In this document: positions 27,151 through 39,952 of the stretch, piece after piece | Numbering within the stretch: position 1 is the first letter of the stretch | Layout of the letters: each line of letters begins with the position of its first letter | Assembly: GCA_963921425.1 (NCBI GenBank) | Contig: OY992833.1 | Location: 12,069,738-12,133,737 of the forward strand | DNA: 64,000 nucleotides | Direction of reading: 5' to 3' | Origin: Dryas octopetala | Lineage: Eukaryota > Streptophyta > Magnoliopsida > Rosales > Rosaceae | The notes under the pieces: model-generated | Database searches by the model: none | The model's input: only the letters and a program-made list of their open reading frames with translations | Told to the model about the DNA's origin: nothing | Program-made: the position numbers and the translations under genes

Positions 27151-27931
27151 TTGGTGCATGGGTGACTTGTCATAATAATGTTTTTGTATTTTTTTTTTCT
27201 GGGCCATTGGTGTCGTTGTTGTCTTGGCTTAGGATTGGTGAGGTTTAGGATTTATGGGGTTTGTGGTATGTTTTTTGTATCACAGTTGATGAGTTTTGTA
27301 TGCAAGACATGGTTGTTTGGGAATTTAGAAAAATGGATTTCGTTTGGTTTCTTTATTATGGGTTTCAATCTACATTTCTATGGTTACTAAAAATCCAAGG
27401 TTATGATGTAAGAAAGTGAATCAAAATCCATCCCAATTCCAATGAAAGTTTATTATTTGTACTGTGGAAAAATTATCATTATGTGCATTCCTACATTGAC
27501 CTGTTTGTGCATTCCTACAATTTTAATCCAACCATTCACCTATAAAGAACATAATTGAACATAAGTAAACCTTCATAAGTAATCTTGCTTTCATTTCATA
27601 ATAAGCCAAAAAGTGTCAGGTCTTATCAAAACAGGATCATATTGAAACTTGAACTTAGACATAGTTACAAAATAAGTTTCATACCCAAATTGAACCTAAA
27701 CATGGTTCACAAAATAAGGTGCTTACCCATGGTTCACAAAATGACCAAATTGACAATAAACAAGGTTCACAAATGGGTTTGATACCCAAACTGACATTAA
27801 ACAAGTATTACTACATGTCCAAAACATAGTAGTTCCACAAATCATGTCTAGGGTCTCCAATGTGATCCCCTCCTGGCAGCGAACTTGTACTTAATCATTG
27901 AGAAGCTCGTAGTTGCAGTTGGAGGCAGTGG
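27151..27931. other. MULE internal noncoding DNA between the two convergent genes
   Basis: Holds imperfect short repeats around ATGGTTCACAAAATRAG and ACCCAAATTGA (about 27640-27810). No conserved frame seen. Confidence 0.5.
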
Positions 27932-30793
27932 TTATGAACTTGAAATTGCTATTGGAGGGTGGGGTTTGGAATTGCTAGTTGTAACTGGAGGCAAAGGTTG
28001 GGAATTGCCATTTGTAGTTGTAGATGGAGCCTTAGACTTGCTTGCTTGGTTCTCCCTTGATTTCCTAGCATTTTCTTGTCTCTCACTCGGTTGTCTTTGT
28101 GCTTGACCTTCAGTTGATTTTTTTTTCCTTGATTGCCTCTGTCTTTGAGTTTGAGTTTCAGCCTGCCCAAAACCATAAAACTTATCTATCATAGTGGAAT
28201 TCATACTTAATAAATCAAGATCTCCTTATAGTATTAAAATGGAATTTATATAAGAGATCACATCATGGTTACAAAAACATATAGAACACAATGCACAAAC
28301 ATGTAATACTTGAGATGAGGATTGGGCATTGGTACTGCTACTGCCTGCTCCTTTTTTTGCACATGTTCTTGCATTATGACCTTCTTGGCCACAAACTCCA
28401 CATGCTAGCTTCACAAAACATCTCCCCAGCTTTGTTGCTTTTCGACCTGGAAGCGACACTTGCTCATCAGGCTCTTTAACCCGCACCCTCTTGGGCCTTC
28501 CTGGTTGATTGTGATAAATAGGTGGCTTGATGGCCCTATGCTCAGTTCTGATCCAATACTCTGGACTAGGCATTGGTGATATATAATGAGAATAAGTTCT
28601 ATCATATGCGTCTCTCTTATAATAAGGATGCACATATCTAATTGGGTTATGCTCTCTCCTAGCGATTGCTGCCATTGCATGTGGACAAGGGATACCACAT
28701 AGATCCCATCTCCTACATGTGCATGTTTGTCTCTCCAAGTCAACCACAAACTGACCTCCATTAATGTGTAAAATCTGATATTTCCCTGCACCAGCAAAAC
28801 TAGCAATACAATTGCCACTTTTCTCTATGTTCTTCTCAACAATGGAATGAATCTTTGGTCCAACAGGTTGTGTCCATTGAGCCTCTCTTTGCCTTGACAT
28901 CCTTAGCATCAAGTAGGATCTGATCATCTCAAGCATTGTCAACACTGGTTTATCCCTTGCATTCAATATTACAGAATTAAATGACTCACACAAGTTATTA
29001 AGTAGTATATCACACTTTGGATCAATAGAAAAATATGACCTACTCCAATGAGATGCTGGCCTATCTTTCAACCAAATGTATGCCCTTTCAGATTCTTTCT
29101 CCAATTTATCCATTTCAACCTGCCACACTTGGTTGGTGGTTGCCCTTGCTGCAGCCCACAACCTTTGTTTCAATCCAAGCCCTACATGACCTGCAATTTT
29201 GAAATTATTATGTAGGTGCCGAACACAATGTCTGTGTTCTGCATATGGCATCAGATTCTCAATGGCATTCCCTAAGCCCTTTTGTTTATCTGTCATGAAT
29301 ACCCAACCACCTCCATTTTCTATCCCCACATAATCTTTGAATTGTCTCAAGAACCAAGTCCATGAATCTGTATTTTCAACTTCCACAATAGCATATGCTA
29401 CTGGGAAAATGCTATTATTGGCATCAATGCCAATGGCAGTTAGAAGCTGACCTGGGTGTGGACCCTTAATATGGCAGCCGTCAAAACCAACAAAAGGCCT
29501 GCAACCCTCAATCAAACCCATTTTACAAGCTTGGAAACATATATACATTCTCTGAAAAATAGGATCCTCACCTCTTAACTCTGTCTGGATCACAACAGTG
29601 CTTTGTGGATTTTGTCTCTTGAGCTCTTCAGCATAATCCCAAAGTCTAGCATATTGTTCTTCAATGCTGCCCATGATTCTTGTTTTAGCTTTCCTCTTTG
29701 CTTTATACACTTGATTCCTAGTAACGTCAATACTGTAATTTTTCCTCACAGTCTCCACGAAGTCCCCCACTTTCCACTTGGGATTCATCCTCAATTCTTC
29801 ATCATATCTATTCGCTAGCCAACTGGCAGTTGCAAACTTGCTACGCTGCTCCCTTGAACATACATGCCTTTTTTTGAAGGTTCTAATCACAAATGTTGTA
29901 GACCTTCTTTGTCTACATGCATACACCAACCAAGGACAACTGCCACCTTCACAAGCACCTTCACACTTCACCCTAACTCTCCTAGGGTCATTCCTTATGA
30001 ACTTAATCTGCTTACCTATCTTAATGCCATACTCTCTTATGGCCTCTGTACATTCTTCCTTACTAGGAAATGTTAATCCCAACTCCAACTTTGGATTCCT
30101 TAAGTCAGTTTCCCTTCTCCACACTCTCAATTTAGGAAGTTTTTTCTTGGGCGGCCTATTTCTCACAGCATTTTCATCAGATCCACACTCATCCAAGCTA
30201 TCAAATCCATCAGAGTCAGATTCAATAGGCTTACCCTTTCCTAGTCCCAAAGCTTCACCTATTCCCATATCAGCATCTTCATCTTCAGACTCATCATCTG
30301 CTTCTGCATCTTCTTCAGCATCAACATACTTATTGAACAACTCATCATCCTCTTTGTGATTATCTTGCTCATAATCACTATCCACAAAATCATCATCCTT
30401 TTCCACAGCATCATCATCATCCTTTTCCACAGCATCATCTGTATCCTCAGTAGTAATTGGCTTAATATAGACCACAACTCTGCCACTATGGATAGTGAAA
30501 CTAATGCACTCAAGCAGTGTTTTATCACTAGTCACATGCACCATACCCTTTATTGGGTGTGACATATAATACTCTACTTCTTCCCCTTTGTACCCAAGTT
30601 GGTCAGAAAAATCAAACAAGTCTACCAATGCCACATAGTCAACATTCATATTATCAGCCCATTTGACTTTACCCCCATTGTATAAGCTATTACTAATAAA
30701 TTCACCACCAAAATGCAATTCAAAAGAGAATTTATCTGGATCAGCTGCAACATTTAACCAAAAGAAGTAGTCAACACAAGTATACTGAGACAA
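27932..30793 (-). CDS. MULE transposase (MuDR-type, DDE)
   Basis: Catalyses cut-and-paste transposition of the surrounding element by binding its terminal repeats. Two exons: 30793-28310 (828 codons, no interruption) and 28162-27932 (76 aa plus stop), joined in phase by CAA|GT and CAG|GC. Domains in order: PB1-like N-terminal domain (about 5-112), acidic linker (114-206), MuDR DNA-binding domain (about 223-312), MULE transposase core with FDGCHIKG (Asp438), MTDKQKG (Asp502) and HCVRHLHNNF, a SWIM finger (C691, C693, C703, H705) and a CCHC knuckle (C798, C801, H806, C811). The tail is Gln/Lys/Ser/Pro-rich. The open frame starts at TTG, not ATG; an acceptor (TATGCAG) lies 6 bp upstream, so an upstream first exon or initiation at Met49 is likely. 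Confidence 0.92.
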
Positions 30794-31093
30794 TCTACTG
30801 CATATATATATATATATTCTTGATTATTATAAAAATCTACTGAAGCACCTAATTAACTATTATAATTTCTGGCGACTTCTATTCATTGGTACAGATTTAG
30901 CTAGCATATATTAAACCAATATAATATATATATCATTTAATAATGCAAAGGAATAATTGTTTATTCATCTCTCTGCTATATCTGCAGCCCCCAACCAAGT
31001 CGAAATATTGATTTTAAAGCAACCATGATTTTAAAGTTACCATGATTTTAAAAGCAGAACAAGTCGAAATATTGATTTTAAAAGCAACCATGA
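30794..31093. other. MULE 5' leader region with short internal duplications
   Basis: Between the transposase frame and the right terminal repeat. A CTGCAGCCCCCAACCAA word copied from the inner edge of the terminal repeat recurs near 30983, and CGAAATATTGATTTTAAA occurs near 31000 and 31065. A (TA)n run lies near 30801-30816. Probably transcribed leader or intron. Confidence 0.6.
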
Positions 31094-31591
31094 CAATTTT
31101 ATGGTCAAATTTATCTGCAGCCCCCAACCAAACAATAACAAAAAGAGAAAAGTGGGAACTTACAATACAGTGGAGCTTCACCTTTGTCCCTCAACTTGAT
31201 GGGCATCTTCAGAAGCTTTCCACGTAGAAGATTCTCCAAGCTTGAGAACCGACAAACCCTTTCTTTCTGAAGCAGTAGACTATTCGTATTATGTGGCCTC
31301 AATTACTAACCAATGAACAATCCCTAGGTTCAGTTCAGGAGGGAAATAAAGGAGGGAACATGGTCAGGTCTCAATGGAAGGGAAAAGACCATTTTGTCCT
31401 AAAGAATGAACTCATGTGAAAAGCACGTGGTTCTGCACAAACGGAATTTTAGACGGAAATTGTATAAGTTGACGGAATATCCTAAATTGGCTAAATTGAC
31501 AAAGTCAAGGTCCTTATTTTTCTAAATTAATAGTCTGGGGAGCAAACTGATACAAGTGTCATAGTCTGGGGAGCAAAATGGCATTAATCCC
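31094..31591 (-). repeat. MULE right terminal inverted repeat
   Basis: Inverted copy of 26289-26786. By position it should contain the transposase promoter. The same first-exon-like frame and GTAAGT donor are present on the minus strand (about 31210-31160). Confidence 0.9.
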
Positions 31592-31600
31592 TTAAATTAA

Positions 31601-33179
<1,579 letters not shown>

Positions 33180-33841
33180 TTCTATGACTCAGTGTTGTCT
33201 TTACTATATGCTTTGTGAGAATTTTTAGTTTCAGGGGTCATGATTGTTAGATTTTTTGTGTATATTGAATTTTTTTTTCCTGTTCTGCTCTTGATACTCA
33301 CATTGTGCATTGTGATTCTCTGACCTTGAATTATTGTACAATGCCTACCAAGTTAAGTTGGTGAACATAATGAACTCCATCACTGTCATATGTTTTACCA
33401 GGTAGAAAACTAATTATGAAGGATGTCATGGTCATTTGCAATTGTCATGTAAACTAGAATTAAAATAAATTTAACTAAGAAAAAGAAGCCCCATTTCTGA
33501 TGATGCCTCTGGATTTTATACTTCTATCAGAAATTTTTGTGCAAATATTATTAAAAAGCACTGCCTTGGGCGGTTGTTATTGGCTTTGGTTTCCGTAAGA
33601 TGGTATTTGCCTCCCTACTACAGGAAGGTGGGAAGGTCCATTTACAAATATTGATCCTTTGGTGCGTCTTGGAAACCACCCTTAATTTACAATTGAAGCG
33701 TCTTGTGGTTTTTTTTGTTTTTTTCCTCAGAGAATTTGACGTTTTAAAACTTGTGGTGTTACGTGACCAGTTGTGAGAATTACCTACATATGGAATCTGG
33801 ACAAGCATTTTAAAAGTGTTTAATTTCTATGCTTGCCTAAT
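33180..33841. other. Intergenic DNA between two pseudogenes
   Basis: Possible relic 3' flank of the DIM1 copy. No gene or bounded repeat recognised. Confidence 0.45.
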
Positions 33842-34383
33842 TTAGTGCATATGCATACATTGTGGAGCACTGAGAGGATTTTGTTGGAGAGAACCAACAG
33901 CAACCTGCTGCATTGAGTCCAGTGAATTCCCTTGTAATGAATCCATATTAGGCTGCGAGGAATTCATCATGTTCTGCTGTGCTATTGAAACCCCAGATAA
34001 AGACACAGGATTTTGCTGCAAGCTGGTCAAATTTTTCTGGTGCATTGTTGCCACAGAACCTTGTAAGTTCATTGATTGCAATTGAGGGTTCATTTGATTT
34101 TCATGAGACTGCACCTCAGTCTTTTGAGATTGTGACTGCTGCATGGAGTGCAATGAGATGGGGGGAGCTGCCCTTGCTGAAGAGAAGAGACTGGCTCCCT
34201 GGGTCTATTTGTATTAATAAAATTTACTATCTGCTTCTTGTAGGAACCCAATTTCTCTTTAAAACCAGGGCAAATGTTACTTTTTGAAATCTGTAAGTCT
34301 GCTATGAGGCGCTCCAACATGTTCTTTAACATTTTCAGCTTCTCCAGCTGCTCTAGTTTTGGTTGTTGTGGAAGAGATTTGTG
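33842..34383 (-). pseudogene. Mediator subunit 15 (MED15a-like) fragment
   Basis: MED15 is a tail-module Mediator subunit linking transcription factors to RNA polymerase II. The minus strand shows an acceptor (CTTTCCAG) at 34384, then the frame KLEQLEKLKMLKNMLERLI, SKSNICPGFKEKLGSYKKQI, VNFINTNRPREPVSSLQQGQ, and after a frame change near 34160 the Gln/Ser/Asn-rich stretch HSMQQSQSQKTEVQ through NPLSAPQ. That is only about 170 residues of a protein that normally exceeds 1,000, without neighbouring exons, so it is a duplicated fragment. It converges on the DIM1 pseudogene. Confidence 0.8.
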
Positions 34384-34509
34384 CTGGAAAGCAGAAAAAA
34401 AAGCAGAAATGAACAAGGGCAAGAACAGTAAAATATGTAACAAAACTTTGTAGAAAATGATGTTCGAAGCATTGACGGTGACATAACAAACCCATGTAGA
34501 CAGACTACA

Positions 34510-35953
34510 CGGTGACATAATACGTGAAAAATACAGAATAATTTGTGATAATATGGGAATAATATGTGTTAGTATGAGATTGATATGCGTATCATTGAAA
34601 AATACGTCTATATATATGTTTGGATTGAAAAATGCGCATTTTTTTTCTATATTTTTTGAAAAATACGGAAACGAAAGTTTTTCTTAAAAAAATTACGTAC
34701 GTACACTTATAATATGCAAATTTACTAACTATGGTTAAGAGTGCTTAAAGAGTAATTAAAGATCACCAAAAGACGTAGTCACGCAGGCGCAAAGATAAAT
34801 GAGGAATGCACATGCAGATAGCCTATGATTATGATCTTAATTAGATGCATAGGTAAGGCCAACAGGCCACGCTTCAATACATATGTATACGTACGCATGC
34901 CAATAAGTTTCATTGTCAGACACTCGATCAGCTTTATTCAATAATTTTATGCAGCATACTTGCCAAATGCAATTAAAGGATCAATATATGCATCATGTCA
35001 CTTTTATCTTTTACACAAGTTATATCAGAACATGAATTGTAGGCTAGCTATTATGTAACAACTTTTCTCAGTTGAGCAGAATTAACAATTAATGCTACGC
35101 TCACTTAATTTATTCATGATCATGTTCAGTATGCATACCAGGGATATTTGAACAAAGTTATTGAGCTGGAGAAGCAAAAATGTAGGGTTTGGTGCTGACT
35201 AGTGAGTAGTGAGTGTAAAAATGAAACTACTTATGCAATGAAACAAGGCTTCAATATTATTCTAGACATTGTTCCTAACTTTGGCTCATGCAATTGCAAA
35301 CCAACAGATGCATGCTATCAATTAGTAATATAATTAATGGTTCATATATTACGATAATCGTTTCATTGAATTGTTACATCAAATAGTTAAAGATCAATAG
35401 AATTGTACTTTCTCGACATCAAGCAATGGCTGCAACCTTCATATATGTTATGTGTAATGGCTTCAACTCCCTTACAAGGAATCTTGAAGCTACAACACCT
35501 GCTGCTCCTGCTGTTGCTGCACAATGGCTGGCTCCTCCTGCTGCTACAATGGCTGGCTCCTCCTGCTTCTGCACAATGTCTACTAAAGTTCAATCATTCA
35601 CACAATTAATTCTAAGTTTATTTATAAAAAAAAATTAAAAACTTCATGGGAAATGCTTTTCAATGTTCTCTAGTTAATGGGAATTGAAGAAAGGACTTGT
35701 ACCTCATCAGTCATGTATCAATTAAGCAACCTTAATTACCACCTTGGCTTCGATCAGTTGGCCTTTGTTCCACTCATTTTGGGCATGATCAAATTATTTC
35801 TGATCGATAATAATTAATATGAAATAATCAGTACTTACAAGAATGTACTGAACCCGGCCAGATTCGAGTATCGTGTCCGATTATCAATACACATCGTTAC
35901 ATCAAGTATTTTAAAATAAAGAAAGTGAAACCCGGAGCCCAACATATAAAGTA
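34510..35953. repeat. Helicase-array unit 1: 3'-flank copy only
   Basis: Matches 44330-45735 and in part 39597-39940 and 52200-52690. Shared landmarks are GTGAAAAATACAGAATAAT, CAGGGATATTTGAACAAAG and CTTACAAGGAATCTTGAAGC. A glutamine-codon-like GCTGCTCCTG region near 35490-35580 carries an extra short tandem repeat (GGCTGGCTCCTCCTGCT) not seen in unit 3. It stops at the assembly gap, right where units 2 and 3 go on into the last helicase exon. Confidence 0.8.
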
Positions 35954-36153
35954 NNNNNNNNNNNNNNNNNNNNNNNNNNNNNNNNNNNNNNNNNNNNNNN
36001 NNNNNNNNNNNNNNNNNNNNNNNNNNNNNNNNNNNNNNNNNNNNNNNNNNNNNNNNNNNNNNNNNNNNNNNNNNNNNNNNNNNNNNNNNNNNNNNNNNNN
36101 NNNNNNNNNNNNNNNNNNNNNNNNNNNNNNNNNNNNNNNNNNNNNNNNNNNNN
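35954..36153. other. Assembly gap, 200 N
   Basis: Exactly 200 unknown bases, a round number typical of a placeholder whose true size is not known. Left flank is helicase-array sequence; right flank is unrelated. Confidence 0.99.
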
Positions 36154-36522
36154 CCCACGTTGTTTTCCAGTTTACCAGTTGGTTATTATTATTTAATGCA
36201 CATTGCAATAATAAAATGCTATGGGTGGTCGTTGTTTATTGAACATAGTCATGGTGAGAGGGACATTGATATTTTGTAATTATTGATTTTTCATACAAAT
36301 TGACAAAGACTGATAATTTGATCCAGAGCTTCTTCGCATTTTCTATTGTACCAACTTGCTTTTTCATATTGCGGACCATTGGAGATTCATGGAATTTTCA
36401 AAGTGATCCCTTTTTGAACTAGGTGACGTGTATATATTTAATATAAAAAAAAGGTGACATGTATATATATGCATGAAGAGTATCCAACTACACTCAACAT
36501 TTTCAGAGTAGTAGAAATTAAG
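36154..36522. other. Upstream region of the receptor-like protein gene
   Basis: AT-rich; several TATATA words precede the coding start (for example 36430-36470). An in-frame ATG exists at 36454, but the signal peptide begins at the ATG at 36523, which I take as the start. Confidence 0.5.
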
Positions 36523-39492
36523 ATGGGGTGGTTTTCATGGGCGAATCTCCTCTTCTTGCTCTATACTTGTCAATTTAACTGCTCATCATCAATATTTAAC
36601 TCTTCTCCTTCTTTCGGTCATTTATGCCATTCTGATGAGAGTTCTGCTTTGCTTCAATTTAAGAACTCCTTCTCTATCGATACCTCGATTGATAATTCTG
36701 TTTATGGATTCATTCGAAATCCTAGAACAATCTTTTGGAATAAGAGCAAGGATTGCTGCACATGGAGTGGAATCACTTGTGAAAGAGTGACAGGTCACGT
36801 GATTGGCCTCAACCTTGGCTACAGTGGGCTTCAAGGCAATATTCATGACAACAGTAGTCTTTTCTCCCTTGGTCATCTCCAGAAGTTAAACCTCTCTCGC
36901 AACAATTTCAGAGGCTCCCCAATTTCTTCCAACTTTGGTGGGTTTGTAAGTATGACTCAGCTTGACCTTTCCTACAGCAACTTCACTGGTCGTATCCCTT
37001 TAGAAATCTCATACCTTTCCAAATTGGTTTCTCTTAATATCTCTTCTGAAGCTATGAGCCTAGAAACACATAGTTTCAAAAAAATTGTTCAAAACCTAAC
37101 CAACCTTAGAGAGCTTTGTCTGGACAATGTTGACATGTCCTCAGTTGTACTAAATTCATTTATGAATTTGTCTTCTTCTTTGACATCTCTTAGACTCTAT
37201 GGTAGTAATTTACAAGGGAAATTCCCAGATAAAATTTTCCGCCAACCAACCCTTGAGGAACTTGATTTAGGTTACAACGATGAACTCACTGGTTCTTTCC
37301 CAAAATCTAATTGGAGCAGTCCACTCATATACCTGGACCTCTCTAGGACTAGAATCTCAATAGATTTACCTTATCTGATGAGAAGTTTGAAATCTTTGAC
37401 TGACTTGTACCTCAGTGGTTGCAATTTTGTAGGATCATATCCTGCACTGCTTGCTAACCTCACACAAATCAAGGAATTGGACCTGTCAGATAATGGTTTT
37501 GGTGGTCATATCCCATGGTTGCTTTTAAACCTCAAGGGACTCATTTCATTGGATCTTTCAAGCAACAATTTTGTGGGTTCACTTCCAGAAGTTCGTAGTA
37601 ACTCCACAACAACTTCTTCACCATTATTTGATCTTTCAACAAAACAACTAGTTGGTCCGGTTCCTTTTCCTTTAACCATACTCCATTTATATAATAACTC
37701 ACTTAATGGAACAATACCAACTTGGTTATATGTCTTGCCATCTTTGAAAATTTTAAGCCTTGACAGCAACCAACTCACTGGTAATATCAAGGAATTTCAA
37801 TCTACTTCCTTATCATATATTGGTTTAAGTAATAATGAGCTCCATGGCATGATTCCGAGTTCAATCTTTGAACTTGTACACCTTAGAATCCTCTATCTAT
37901 CTTCGAATAACTTGAGTGGCGTTGTGGAGTTTCAAAAGTTTGAAAGACTCCAAAGTCTGCGCAGTCTTGATCTTTCCTATAATCATCTATCGGTGAGTTT
38001 TAACAACTTGAGTAACTATTCATTGCCTAATCTTTACTCACTACGTTTGTCTTCTTGCAACATAACTGAGTTCCCATACTTTCTAAGAAGCTCACCACAG
38101 TTGGAATCGATAGACCTTTCCCAGAACCGAATTCAAGGCAACGTTCCCACATGGCTGTTGGATGTGGGAAAAGATTCATTGAATTATTTAAATCTTTCTC
38201 ACAATTTCTTCACAGGTATAGAACAACTTCTTCCATGGAAAAAGTTGCGCATTCTAGACCTTCGCTCCAACTTGCTTCAAGGACAGCTTCCGATTCCACC
38301 ACTTTCCACTTGGGTCATTTTTTTATCAAACAATCAATTGACTGGAGGGCTACCTTCAACGATTTGCAACCTAAGTTCCCTCTTCATCCTTGATTTGTCT
38401 AATAATGGCTTGAGTGGTGAAATTCCTCCATGTGTAGGGAATTTCAGTGAAGGTCTCTCAGTTTTGGATCTGCACTTGAATAAATTTGTTGGCTCAATCC
38501 CTGCAACATTCACAAAGGGCACCGTCTTGAGGAATCTCAACCTGAATGGAAATCATTTGGAAGGGCCATTGCCGCGGTCATTACTCAATTGTAAAGAGCT
38601 GGAAGTTGTAGACCTTGGAAACAACAACATCAATGACACCTTCCCCCATTGGTTGGAATCTCTTCCAATGTTGCAGGTTCTCATCTTGAGGTCTAACCAA
38701 TTCCATGGTGTCATAGGCAATCCCAAAACTAGATTTCCCTTCCAACAATTGCGAATCATGGACCTCTCCCATAATCACTTTCGTGGTCTTTTGCCAACAA
38801 AATATTTCGACAACCTGATGGCTATGGTGAACGTCCGAGAAGATGAACTGAAATATATGGGAGAGTACTATTACAAAGACAGTGTGATAGTAGCAATGAA
38901 AGGCTTGTTCGTTGAGTTGGTGAAAATACAAACCGTGTTCACATCCATTGATTTCTCAAACAATGTTTTCGGAGGAGAGATTCCAAAGGTGATCAGCAAG
39001 CTGAAATCATTGAAGGGACTTAACTTGTCTCATAACAAGCTCACAGGTCCCATTCCACCCTCCTTCAGTAATTTGACTAATCTTGAATGGTTGGATCTCT
39101 CCACAAACAGACTTGTTGGTGAGATTCCCAGGCAATTGGCAGATTTGACATCACTCTCAAAATTAAACATTTCAGAAAACCAACTTATGGGATCCATTCC
39201 TCGTGGCAAGCAATTTGACACATTCGAAAATGATTCATACATTGGGAATTTGGGGTTATGTGGATTTCCACTTTCCAAAACATGCACCAATGAGGGGGAA
39301 CATCAACCTCCACCATCATCCTTTGAGGGAGAAGATGGGAATGGAATTGATTGGAAAACAGTAATGATGGGGTATGGATGTGGAATTGTGATTGGAATTT
39401 CTACTGGATATCTTGTATTATCCAATAGAAAAGTTGATTGGTTTGTGAAAGTGGCTGCAAGAGAACTGCGTAGCAAATGGTGGAAAGATTAA
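36523..39492 (+). CDS. LRR receptor-like protein (RLP, Cf-9 type)
   Basis: A cell-surface immune-type receptor without a kinase; family members work with SOBIR1/BAK1 co-receptors at the plasma membrane. A single uninterrupted exon of 989 codons, normal for this family. Parts in order: signal peptide (MGWFSWANLLFLLYT), LRR N-cap with HLCHSDESSALLQFKNSF and DCCTWSGITC, a long run of 24-residue LRRs of the LxxLxLSxNxLxGxIP type, an island region around KYFDNLMAMVNVREDELKYM before the last LRRs, the C-cap GNLGLCGFPLSKTC, an acidic juxtamembrane stretch, a GxxxG-rich membrane helix (about 947-965) and a ~24-residue basic tail ending KWWKD. Many NxS/T sites. No damage visible. It sits between helicase-array units, a setting that favours copy-number change (inference). 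Confidence 0.95.
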   Translation: MGWFSWANLLFLLYTCQFNCSSSIFNSSPSFGHLCHSDESSALLQFKNSFSIDTSIDNSVYGFIRNPRTIFWNKSKDCCTWSGITCERVTGHVIGLNLGYSGLQGNIHDNSSLFSLGHLQKLNLSRNNFRGSPISSNFGGFVSMTQLDLSYSNFTGRIPLEISYLSKLVSLNISSEAMSLETHSFKKIVQNLTNLRELCLDNVDMSSVVLNSFMNLSSSLTSLRLYGSNLQGKFPDKIFRQPTLEELDLGYNDELTGSFPKSNWSSPLIYLDLSRTRISIDLPYLMRSLKSLTDLYLSGCNFVGSYPALLANLTQIKELDLSDNGFGGHIPWLLLNLKGLISLDLSSNNFVGSLPEVRSNSTTTSSPLFDLSTKQLVGPVPFPLTILHLYNNSLNGTIPTWLYVLPSLKILSLDSNQLTGNIKEFQSTSLSYIGLSNNELHGMIPSSIFELVHLRILYLSSNNLSGVVEFQKFERLQSLRSLDLSYNHLSVSFNNLSNYSLPNLYSLRLSSCNITEFPYFLRSSPQLESIDLSQNRIQGNVPTWLLDVGKDSLNYLNLSHNFFTGIEQLLPWKKLRILDLRSNLLQGQLPIPPLSTWVIFLSNNQLTGGLPSTICNLSSLFILDLSNNGLSGEIPPCVGNFSEGLSVLDLHLNKFVGSIPATFTKGTVLRNLNLNGNHLEGPLPRSLLNCKELEVVDLGNNNINDTFPHWLESLPMLQVLILRSNQFHGVIGNPKTRFPFQQLRIMDLSHNHFRGLLPTKYFDNLMAMVNVREDELKYMGEYYYKDSVIVAMKGLFVELVKIQTVFTSIDFSNNVFGGEIPKVISKLKSLKGLNLSHNKLTGPIPPSFSNLTNLEWLDLSTNRLVGEIPRQLADLTSLSKLNISENQLMGSIPRGKQFDTFENDSYIGNLGLCGFPLSKTCTNEGEHQPPPSSFEGEDGNGIDWKTVMMGYGCGIVIGISTGYLVLSNRKVDWFVKVAARELRSKWWKD

Positions 39493-39952
39493 AGCAGAGG
39501 ATCCCAGCTCAAGTACTACTGCATGAGTAGTGCATGCATGTTAGATGTAGAAATTAGTTATGGTGTTTTTTTTTTTCTTTTATTATATGAGTTGGGTGTA
39601 CTGGGGAAGCAGAAAAGTAGCGTTTGGTGCTGACTAGTGAGTAGTGAGTGTAAAAAAAGAAACTCCTTATGCAATGAAACAAGGCTTCAATAAAATTCTA
39701 GACACTATTCCTGACATTGGCTCATGTTAGCTTTGATCAAATGGAAAACAATGCAACTGCAAACCAACAGATGCATGCGATCAATTAGTAATGTAATTAA
39801 GGTATTAAATAATCAGTACTTACAAGTAAGTACTGAACCCATATTAGAGTATTGTGTTCAATTATCAATACACATCGTTACATCCAGTATTTTCAAATAA
39901 ATTAAGAAAGTGAAACCTGGAGCCCAACATATTAAGTAAGAACTCATTTAAA
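39493..39952. other. RLP 3' flank and left part of helicase-array unit 2
   Basis: From about 39597 the sequence matches the helicase 3' flank of unit 3 (GTACTGGGGAAGC, TTGGTGCTGACTAGTGAG). Unit 2 lacks about 400 bp present in unit 3 (about 45180-45600). Confidence 0.7.

Larger units (their letters stand above)
26289..31591 (-). mobile_element. Mutator-like transposable element (MULE), apparently complete
   Basis: A 5,303-bp DNA transposon. Its ends are GGGATTAATGCCATTTTGCT (26289) and the exact complement at 31591. TTAAATTAA lies directly outside both ends (26280-26288 and 31592-31600), a 9-bp target duplication as expected for Mutator. The terminal inverted repeats run ~498 bp and I find only about two differences between them, so the insertion is recent. 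Inside are a transposase gene reading left from the right end and a decayed GRF-zinc-finger gene reading right from the left end, a convergent two-gene layout reminiscent of maize MuDR. The transposase frame is not interrupted, so this may be an autonomous copy (inference). Confidence 0.92.

Noticed and set aside
28291-30562. Open frames on the plus strand across the MULE transposase
   Set aside because: Antisense shadows; the acidic-linker complement gives low-complexity Ser/Ile-rich translations.
33979-34287. Plus-strand frame over the MED15 fragment
   Set aside because: Antisense of a clear MED15 match; no features of its own.
36622-39290. Several open frames antisense to the receptor-like protein gene
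   Set aside because: They mirror the regular LRR coding pattern and have no recognisable domains; shadows of the real gene.
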